Source: JBLFWJ01 sp047611425
Lineage (GTDB): Bacteria; Bacteroidota; Bacteroidia; UBA10329
Length of the DNA stretch: 11,531 nt
Assembly: GCA_047611425.1 (NCBI GenBank)
Contig: JBLFWJ010000110.1
Coordinates: 1 to 11,531 of the forward strand
Reading direction: 5' to 3'
In this document: positions 6,568 through 11,531 of the stretch, one piece after another
Layout: every line of letters starts with the position of its first letter
How positions within the stretch are numbered: the stretch's first letter is position 1
Translations under genes and position numbers: made by a program
Notes under the pieces: generated by a model
What the model was told of the DNA's origin: nothing
What the model saw: the letters and a program-made list of their open reading frames with translations, nothing else
Databases searched by the model: none

Positions 6568-7890
6568 ATGGAGAACAAACCGAAGCAATTTAGTTTTAGA
6601 GAGTACGCTTGGTCACAATTCAAGAAAAATAGAGCCGCATATGCTTCACTTTGGGTTTTAGCTATTCTTGCCGTTATTGCTCTGTTTGCTTCGATTATAG
6701 CGAATGATCAACCGTTATATGCCAAGTATAAAGGAGAGACTCTATTTCCAGCGTTCTCGTTTGAGAACAAATATGAGATTACCGATGAAAATGGAGAGAC
6801 TGAGATAGTTCAACTTGACATTGCGAAGTGGAAGCAAATGAATCTTGAAAGCGTTATCTGGGCTCCAATCGTTTACGTTCCAAATCGTTCAGATTTTCTC
6901 AATTCGGATTTCGTTGGACCAAATGACGAGCAATTCTTCAAAGATCCAACCGGAAAGATTGTTCCGATGCCAACTCGATTTAAGCATTGGCTTGGAACGA
7001 ATAAAAAAGGCGAAGACGTTCTTTCAGGATTAATCCACGCATCTCGAATCTCGCTTACCATCGGTATTTTCTCTATGGGAGTGGCTTCAATCATTGGGTT
7101 GATTCTTGGTTCGTTGGCTGGATACTTTGGCGACTATAGTTTGACTACCAAACGAGGCACGTTTTGGTCTGTATTACTTGGAATTGCAGCGGGCTATTAC
7201 TATGCATTTATGGTAAGAGGATATGTTCTTTCTGATTCTATAGGTGAATCAGGGCTCTTATTCCTTTGGGAGCTGCTTCTTAGTCTAATCGTTTTCATAC
7301 TGGTAATTGGTTTGTTTTATTTATTGGGTAGAATGGTTAGCAAACTTCCTTTTCTAAATAAGGAGACCAACATCCCTATGGATTCGATTGTATCTCGTTT
7401 TATCGAGATACTAATCTCCATACCTAGGATAATTTTGATTCTCTCTATTGCCGCTATTGCCAAGCCATCCATCATCAATATCGTTTTGATTATTGGCTTT
7501 ACTGGATGGACAGGAATAGCAAGAATAACAAGAGCCGAATTCCTTAAGATTAGGGAGTTAGAGTACATTCAAGCAGGCCGGGCATTAGGGTTTGATCAGA
7601 CTAGGGTAATCTTCAAGCACGCTCTTCCTAATGGAATTGCCCCTGCTTTGGTGGTTATTGCCTTCGGTGTTGCTGCAGCAATCTTGATTGAATCGAGTCT
7701 CTCATTCTTGGGAGTTGGCGTTCCGCCAGACTTGGTTACATGGGGATCGCTCGTTTCATCTGGTCGAGAAAACATGGGAGCCTGGTGGCTCGTGATCTTT
7801 CCTGGACTAGCTATTTTCCTTACAGTAACCGTTTACAACCTTCTGGGTGAAGGACTTCGTGATGCCTTGGATCCTCGGTTAAAAACTTAA
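6568..7890 (+). CDS. ABC transporter permease, DppC/OppC type, with two extra segments
   Basis: A 440-residue partner permease. The N-terminal F-K-K-N-R-A-A motif and TM1 (about 26-45) are followed by an enlarged periplasmic loop (about 46-140), then the family motif HWLGTNKKGEDVLSGLIHASRISL. After AGYFGD (about 184-189) relatives run straight into the next helix, but here about 80 residues intervene, with two strongly hydrophobic stretches (about 197-219 and 230-252), before MDSIVSRFIEILISIPR (from 271). The EAA loop ELEYIQAGRALGFDQTRVIF and the ending LRDALDPRLKT are canonical. Typical length is about 300. I start at ATG 6568; a TTG six bases earlier is also in frame. It pairs with the preceding permease. 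No ATPase gene follows, so the ATP-binding subunits must be encoded elsewhere. Confidence 0.9.
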   Translation: MENKPKQFSFREYAWSQFKKNRAAYASLWVLAILAVIALFASIIANDQPLYAKYKGETLFPAFSFENKYEITDENGETEIVQLDIAKWKQMNLESVIWAPIVYVPNRSDFLNSDFVGPNDEQFFKDPTGKIVPMPTRFKHWLGTNKKGEDVLSGLIHASRISLTIGIFSMGVASIIGLILGSLAGYFGDYSLTTKRGTFWSVLLGIAAGYYYAFMVRGYVLSDSIGESGLLFLWELLLSLIVFILVIGLFYLLGRMVSKLPFLNKETNIPMDSIVSRFIEILISIPRIILILSIAAIAKPSIINIVLIIGFTGWTGIARITRAEFLKIRELEYIQAGRALGFDQTRVIFKHALPNGIAPALVVIAFGVAAAILIESSLSFLGVGVPPDLVTWGSLVSSGRENMGAWWLVIFPGLAIFLTVTVYNLLGEGLRDALDPRLKT

Positions 7891-7892
7891 CC
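7877..7892 (+). other. Short inverted repeat spanning the permease stop codon
   Basis: GGTTAA-AAAC-TTAACC is a perfect 6-bp-stem hairpin that contains the TAA at 7888-7890. The nearest T-rich stretch (about 7908-7930) is too distant for a standard terminator. It could be a weak attenuation or RNA-stability element between the transporter and the downstream genes, or chance in an AT-rich junction. Confidence 0.3.
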
Positions 7893-7947
7893 AAATTAGG
7901 TATAACCATTTTCCTGTTTTTGCGTTTTTTAGGTATACAGCTTTATC

Positions 7948-8349
7948 GTGGACTCTCCTCTCATAATACAACCAACCGACAACACCCCTCAGGTCTATTT
8001 CGACCTTAGTCAAGGTAGAATTGAGTTACGAGGAAGATGCTTTCCCGAAAACCCATCTAAATTCTACAATCCAATTATTGATTGGCTGAAAACCAATATT
8101 GAAGGTGACTCAATTGAGGCTCGCTTCGAGGTATATCTGGAGTACTATAACACCGGAACTTACATTCGACTTCTAGAAATTTTCGATTTGCTGAGTAAGA
8201 AGAACGATCAAGGCCATCAGCTAGAAGTGCATTGGTATGTTGAAGAAATGGATGAGGATTCAATTGATAATGCGAAGTCATTTATGGACGTTGCTAAATT
8301 ACCTTTCAAGCTACGTACCTTGCCTACCATCAACTTTGGTGGTAAATGA
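7948..8349 (+). CDS. SiaC-family (DUF1987) regulatory phosphoprotein
   Basis: A 133-residue cytoplasmic protein of the DUF1987/SiaC family. The order of motifs fits: T-x-x-T-P-x-V-x-F-D near the N terminus (10-19), ELRGRCFPENPSKFYNPIIDWL (26-47), LEYYNTGTYIRLLEIFDLL (64-82) and HWYVEEMDEDSIDNAKSF. In Pseudomonas aeruginosa SiaC a threonine in the equivalent Y-x-N-T segment is phosphorylated by the SiaB kinase and controls binding to the diguanylate cyclase SiaD; the matching residue here is Thr69. The start is GTG at 7948, the only good start upstream of the first conserved segment. It lies 57 bases after the permease and its TGA overlaps the pfkA ATG (ATGA), so it is probably translated together with pfkA. 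No SiaB-like or SiaD-like gene is in the window. Its partner is unknown. Confidence 0.8.
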   Translation: MDSPLIIQPTDNTPQVYFDLSQGRIELRGRCFPENPSKFYNPIIDWLKTNIEGDSIEARFEVYLEYYNTGTYIRLLEIFDLLSKKNDQGHQLEVHWYVEEMDEDSIDNAKSFMDVAKLPFKLRTLPTINFGGK

Positions 8350-9329
8350 ATCAAGAAATTAAGCGTATTGGAGTGTTCACTTCCGGAGGCGATTCTCCAG
8401 GAATGAACGCATGTATTAGAGCGGTCGTTAGAACCGCTCTTCACTTAGGATTGGAAGTTTACGGTATCCACTCTGGATATAAGGGCATGATTGAAGGGCA
8501 CCTTGAACCGATGGAGTCATCCGATGTAAGCAACATCATTCAACGTGGTGGCACTATTCTTAAAACGGCTCGAAGCAAGGAGTTCAGAACCAAGGACGGA
8601 ATGCAAAAAGCATCCAACAATTTGGTCTCGCACAAAATTGATGCGGTGGTAGCAATTGGAGGTGACGGCACATTTACCGGAGCAAACGAATTCTCAAAGT
8701 CGTTTGACATTCCGTTTATCGGGTTACCTGGAACGATTGATAATGACCTCGTGGGAACTGATTTTACCATTGGTTATGACACAGCCCTGAATACCGTAGT
8801 TAGCGCTGTCGATAAGATCAGAGATACAGCTGCATCGCACGATCGACTATTTCTGGTTGAGGTAATGGGAAAAGATGCCGGTTTTATCGCTCTTCGTTCT
8901 GGAATAGGTGTTGGCGCAGAATCAATTCTGATTCCAGAGAAAGAGACCCATATGGACGACCTCATTTCGGTTTTGAAAAAAGGGTGGAAACGAAAAAAAA
9001 CAAGTAGCATAGTGATTGTTGCCGAAGGCGATGATGCTGGTGGAGCCATGAAGGTGGCAGAACATGTTAAAAAGGAAGTGCCAGAGTACGACACTCGTGT
9101 CACCATCCTAGGTCATATTCAACGTGGCGGAAGCCCGTCCGCAATGGATCGTGTGTTGGCCAGCAGATTAGGAAACGCAGCCGTAAAGGCTATTCTTGAA
9201 GGAAATTATGGAGTAATGGTTGGCTTGGTGAACAGTAAAATTGCTTTCACTCCATTTGCCAAAGCAATCAAGCACAATCAGGGTGTAAACCAAGAGCTGC
9301 TAGATCTTGCAAGGATTCTGAGTTTTTGA
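8346..9329 (+). CDS. pfkA: ATP-dependent 6-phosphofructokinase
   Basis: A 327-residue phosphofructokinase, normal length for bacterial PfkA, converting fructose 6-phosphate and ATP to fructose 1,6-bisphosphate in glycolysis. Visible motifs are GGDSPGMNA (14-22), AIGGDGTF (103-110), PGTIDND (128-134, Asp132 the catalytic base), EVMGKDAG (172-179) and GHIQRGGSP (256-264). Gly108 and Gly129 mark an ATP-using rather than pyrophosphate-using enzyme, where Asp and Lys would be expected. Arg167, Glu227, Arg251, His257 and Arg260 match the E. coli substrate ligands, and Arg25 and Arg29 match effector-site arginines. The usual M-G-R motif reads M-G-K here (Lys176). The ATG overlaps the siaC-like stop by four bases. 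No clear terminator follows. Confidence 0.95.
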   Translation: MNQEIKRIGVFTSGGDSPGMNACIRAVVRTALHLGLEVYGIHSGYKGMIEGHLEPMESSDVSNIIQRGGTILKTARSKEFRTKDGMQKASNNLVSHKIDAVVAIGGDGTFTGANEFSKSFDIPFIGLPGTIDNDLVGTDFTIGYDTALNTVVSAVDKIRDTAASHDRLFLVEVMGKDAGFIALRSGIGVGAESILIPEKETHMDDLISVLKKGWKRKKTSSIVIVAEGDDAGGAMKVAEHVKKEVPEYDTRVTILGHIQRGGSPSAMDRVLASRLGNAAVKAILEGNYGVMVGLVNSKIAFTPFAKAIKHNQGVNQELLDLARILSF

Positions 9330-9544
9330 TTATCGATACTTCGCAACACCTCGTACGTCATACTCCCTCCTGCTAAATCGTAGTACCACATCTGTTTCTG
9401 ATGCGTCAAGCTTGAATAAGCTTTCTGTTAGTTTTCAGGCCTTCTGAGTTGCCCAAATAAGTGACATGGGCTTTATCAATTGGAATGATTGGTTTACGAA
9501 AAATCGACCACGAATCCGATATTTGTATGCAAACAACCCCACTC

Positions 9545-10687
9545 ATGAAATACATTTTCACCCTTCTTTTTGCAATACCATTTATTGCTAATGCCCAACA
9601 AACCACGATTAGTGTTGAATATGGTGGAGTAACCCGGCAATACATTAGATACGTTCCTGCGATTTACGATAGCACCCAGGCAACACCAGTTGTATTCTCC
9701 TTTCACGGTTTGGGGGATACCATGCAGGGTTTTTTCAATACCGGATTCGGAAACATTGCTGACACAGCAAATTTCATTTACATCGTTCCTCAAGCTTTAG
9801 TAGACGGTTTCACCGGAAGTACAGCGTGGAATTCGGGTGCTGGTTTCTTGGGCATCTATCCTAATGTTGATGTTGATGATGTTGGTCTGGTTCAAAATAT
9901 CCTCGACACATTAAACGCTGGTTTCAATATCGATGCAAGTCAAATTTTCGCAACTGGGTTTAGCATGGGCGGGTTTTTTACTAATAAACTTGCTTGTGAG
10001 ATGACTGATGTTTTTGCTGCCACTGCCTCAGTTGCCGGAACTATCGGAAGCGGTGTTACATGCAACCCTTCAAGCAAACTGAGAGTCTGCCATTTTCATG
10101 GAACCAGTGATACGAATGTGGGCTATGGAACGGACAATGGAGGTGTACAGGATAATTTATTCGGAAACTCGGCCCAAGAATGGTACAACTTCTGGAGAGG
10201 ACACAATGAATGTGTTGGTGCCGATATTGGAGGTTCTTTTCCTAACACAAACGTTGGGGATGGCTACACTGTGGACCACATATCTCACTCGGGTTGTGAA
10301 GATGGCACGGAGGTCGTTCATTATAAAGTTCATGGAGCAGATCACGTTTGGCTTGGACCAAACAACGATGTTTTCTACACCATGGAGATCTGGAAATTCT
10401 TTAATAATTGGGGCCCTACTGGCCTTAGCCCAATCTCGCCTGACGGAATTGAAGAAAACCCAAAGGATGCAGCGGTAGTACTATTTCCAGACCCTGCCAC
10501 CGACATTCTGAATATTGGAGGGCTTGAAGGCCAACTGGAAAGGATCAAACTGATCAATTCTGTTGGTCAAATTCAACAGACTTTCAAGACTACAATATTG
10601 GACATTGGATCTTTTGATAGTGGAGTTTATCTATTGCAAATAGAAATGGAGGACAGAATTCTAATTCGCAGATTTGTTAAACAGTAA
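9545..10687 (+). CDS. Secreted PHB-depolymerase/feruloyl-esterase-like hydrolase with T9SS sorting domain
   Basis: A 380-residue secreted alpha/beta hydrolase. Residues 1-17 (MKYIFTLLFAIPFIANA) are a signal peptide ending in A-x-A. The catalytic domain (about 20-285) belongs with LpqC/PHB-depolymerase-family esterases: oxyanion region FSFHGLGD (51-58), nucleophile elbow GFSMGG (Ser140), acid HGTSD (Asp189) and base GADHVW (His267). Relatives hydrolyse ester bonds in polyesters or feruloylated and acetylated polysaccharides; the substrate here is unknown. Residues about 311-380 begin with F-P-D-P-A-T-D, contain L-I-N-S-V-G-Q and S-G-V-Y-L-L, and end in F-V-K-Q. This is a type A T9SS C-terminal sorting domain, so the enzyme should be exported across the outer membrane. 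I start at ATG 9545 because it places the signal peptide at the N terminus; in-frame starts at 9461 and 9527 would extend it by 28 or 6 residues. It is monocistronic, ending at the strong terminator at 10710. Confidence 0.88.
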   Translation: MKYIFTLLFAIPFIANAQQTTISVEYGGVTRQYIRYVPAIYDSTQATPVVFSFHGLGDTMQGFFNTGFGNIADTANFIYIVPQALVDGFTGSTAWNSGAGFLGIYPNVDVDDVGLVQNILDTLNAGFNIDASQIFATGFSMGGFFTNKLACEMTDVFAATASVAGTIGSGVTCNPSSKLRVCHFHGTSDTNVGYGTDNGGVQDNLFGNSAQEWYNFWRGHNECVGADIGGSFPNTNVGDGYTVDHISHSGCEDGTEVVHYKVHGADHVWLGPNNDVFYTMEIWKFFNNWGPTGLSPISPDGIEENPKDAAVVLFPDPATDILNIGGLEGQLERIKLINSVGQIQQTFKTTILDIGSFDSGVYLLQIEMEDRILIRRFVKQ

Positions 10688-10709
10688 TCTTTTTAAAGTT
10701 GACATAAAA

Positions 10710-10739
10710 AAAAGGCCACAACTAAAGTTGTGGCCTTTT
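10710..10739. terminator. Bidirectional factor-independent terminator
   Basis: A perfect 13-bp stem (10710-10722 with 10727-10739) with a TAAA loop, A-rich on the left and T-rich on the right. It serves both the esterase gene on the plus strand and the methyltransferase gene on the minus strand, which converge here. Confidence 0.92.
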
Positions 10740-10759
10740 CAAATATCAATTCGGTTTGC

Positions 10760-11419
10760 TTAGAGAGTAACCTTCACGAAGTAATCTCTTCCAAAGTCAA
10801 GAATCTCATACTTGCCTTGAAGACCGCAATTGTCCATAATTCGAATCACATCGCTTTTCTTGTACATCCAAAGTGGGCAGTTACGCATCTTGTAACGCAC
10901 CTCACGCTGCCATCCAATCAAACCGCCAGCAATTGGGAAACTCATGTAGAATTCCTTGCTCACGTCTTTCTTAAGCTTATTGATGATATCCTCTGGCTTC
11001 TCGATGTAATCGAAGAAACCCATTAGGCAAGCAGCATCATATTGCTTATCAAATTCATGCTCCATGTATCCGCTAACCACGAAGTCTAGGTTACCCTTGT
11101 ATTCGATGCCGTCAGCCACTTTCTGAGCAATTTTCACCATACCATCGGCAAGATCCAAACCTGTTACATCCTTTCCTTGTAGAAGGAATTCAACGATGTA
11201 TCGACCTGGGCCACAGCCCACGTCAAGAACTGATTTAATGTCGTCTCTACCTGTGTTTTTCAACACTTCCTCAAAACGGAGAAACATGGTTTGACGGAAA
11301 TTTTTGTCAACCCACTTCCCGAAGGAAGAGCGTGTTTCGGTGTGCCCGTAAATAGAATCAAAGTCGGCTGCGTAACCGTGAAAAAACTTCTTAACGTCTG
11401 ATGAAACCTGATCGGCCAT
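10760..11419 (-). CDS. Class I SAM-dependent methyltransferase
   Basis: A 219-residue cytoplasmic methyltransferase with a Rossmann-like SAM fold. Motif I is VLDVGCGPGRY (64-74); the acidic end of strand 2 is VTGLDLADGM, where Asp89 would bind the SAM ribose. A D-A-A-C-L-M-G-F-F-D-Y-I segment (about 128-139) corresponds to motif IV/post-IV. The N-terminal 60 residues are a helical lid with a YAADFDSIYG stretch found in UbiE/MmtA-like small-molecule methyltransferases. The C-terminal part has KMRNCPLWMYKKSDVIRIM and ends GRDYFVKVTL. The substrate is not identifiable. It starts at ATG 11417-11419 with no Shine-Dalgarno, preceded by a promoter at 11446-11476, and ends 20 bases before the shared bidirectional terminator, so it is probably monocistronic. 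Confidence 0.88.
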   Translation of the reverse strand: MADQVSSDVKKFFHGYAADFDSIYGHTETRSSFGKWVDKNFRQTMFLRFEEVLKNTGRDDIKSVLDVGCGPGRYIVEFLLQGKDVTGLDLADGMVKIAQKVADGIEYKGNLDFVVSGYMEHEFDKQYDAACLMGFFDYIEKPEDIINKLKKDVSKEFYMSFPIAGGLIGWQREVRYKMRNCPLWMYKKSDVIRIMDNCGLQGKYEILDFGRDYFVKVTL

Positions 11420-11445
11420 GATGGATGGATTTTTTTATTGGGGTG

Positions 11446-11476
11446 CAAAGATGTGCACTCATTTTCGAATTACAAA
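11446..11476 (-). promoter_or_regulatory. Putative promoter of the methyltransferase gene
   Basis: On the minus strand TTTG (11476-11473) lies exactly 19 bases upstream of CATCTTTG (11453-11446), which matches TAnnTTTG in five of the six fixed positions (only the first T is missing). Transcription would start near 11440, about 20 bases before the ATG. Confidence 0.5.
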
Positions 11477-11485
11477 AACCGTTTA

Positions 11486-11530
11486 TCAAACTGAACTGTG
11501 ATACAACTCTTTCAGCTGTTCATTCATCAC
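11486..11530 (-). CDS. Possible 3' end of another minus-strand gene
   Basis: From the right edge a minus-strand frame reads V-M-N-E-Q-L-K-E-L-Y-H-S-S-V and stops with TGA at 11488-11486. The composition looks like an amphipathic C-terminal helix, and the orientation and position just before the methyltransferase promoter are reasonable. Fourteen codons are too few to assign a family or to exclude chance. Confidence 0.25.
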   Translation of the reverse strand: MMNEQLKELYHSSV

Positions 11531-11531
11531 G

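Noticed and set aside
9409..9424. AAGCTT-x4-AAGCTT inverted repeat between pfkA and the esterase as a terminator
   Set aside because: The stem is AT-rich and short and no continuous T-tract follows; support is too weak to list it as a feature.

Overview
The window looks like chromosomal DNA of a Bacteroidota bacterium, most likely a marine or aquatic flavobacterium-like lineage. Four features support this. One secreted esterase ends in a type IX secretion (T9SS) sorting domain, a system confined to this phylum. Several intergenic regions carry the phylum-specific promoter pattern TTG/TTTG-N17-22-TAnnTTTG. Most starts lack a Shine-Dalgarno sequence. None of the three tRNA genes encodes its 3' CCA. 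The genus cannot be read from the sequence.

Layout. 1-193 (+) is the 3' end of a protein with a C-terminal 4Fe-4S ferredoxin motif. 186-490 (-) is a decayed 3' fragment of a family 1-like glycosyltransferase. 524-1633 (+) is an intact sulfotransferase. 1634-2101 has no convincing gene but holds a degenerate ~42-bp tandem repeat array (about 1673-1965); its best units, read on the minus strand, spell a 14-residue peptide repeat. 2102-2452 (-) is a small GIY-YIG-like protein. 2501-3044 is a minus-strand tRNA cluster, Ser(GCU), Pro(UGG), Arg(UCU), with two factor-independent terminators and two recognisable promoters.

From 3071 a plus-strand transcription unit begins at a good promoter: an extracytoplasmic solute-binding lipoprotein (3132-5036), two oligopeptide/dipeptide-type ABC permeases (5062-6561 and 6568-7890), a SiaC-family (DUF1987) regulatory phosphoprotein (7948-8349) and ATP-dependent 6-phosphofructokinase pfkA (8346-9329). 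The first three make the binding and membrane parts of a family 5 peptide/nickel-type importer. Both permeases carry large lineage-specific insertions, and no ATPase gene follows them, so the ATPases must be encoded elsewhere. The SiaC-like gene overlaps pfkA by four bases, which suggests translational coupling of a signalling protein with a glycolytic enzyme.

9545-10687 (+) is a secreted PHB-depolymerase/feruloyl-esterase-like hydrolase with a T9SS tail. It converges on a SAM-dependent methyltransferase (10760-11419, -) across a near-perfect bidirectional terminator. The extreme right end may hold the last codons of another minus-strand gene.

Most of the window is ordinary core genome. The parts that stand out are the decayed stretch between the tRNA cluster and the left edge (pseudogene, repeat array, orphan GIY-YIG protein), the enlarged permeases and the siaC-pfkA overlap.
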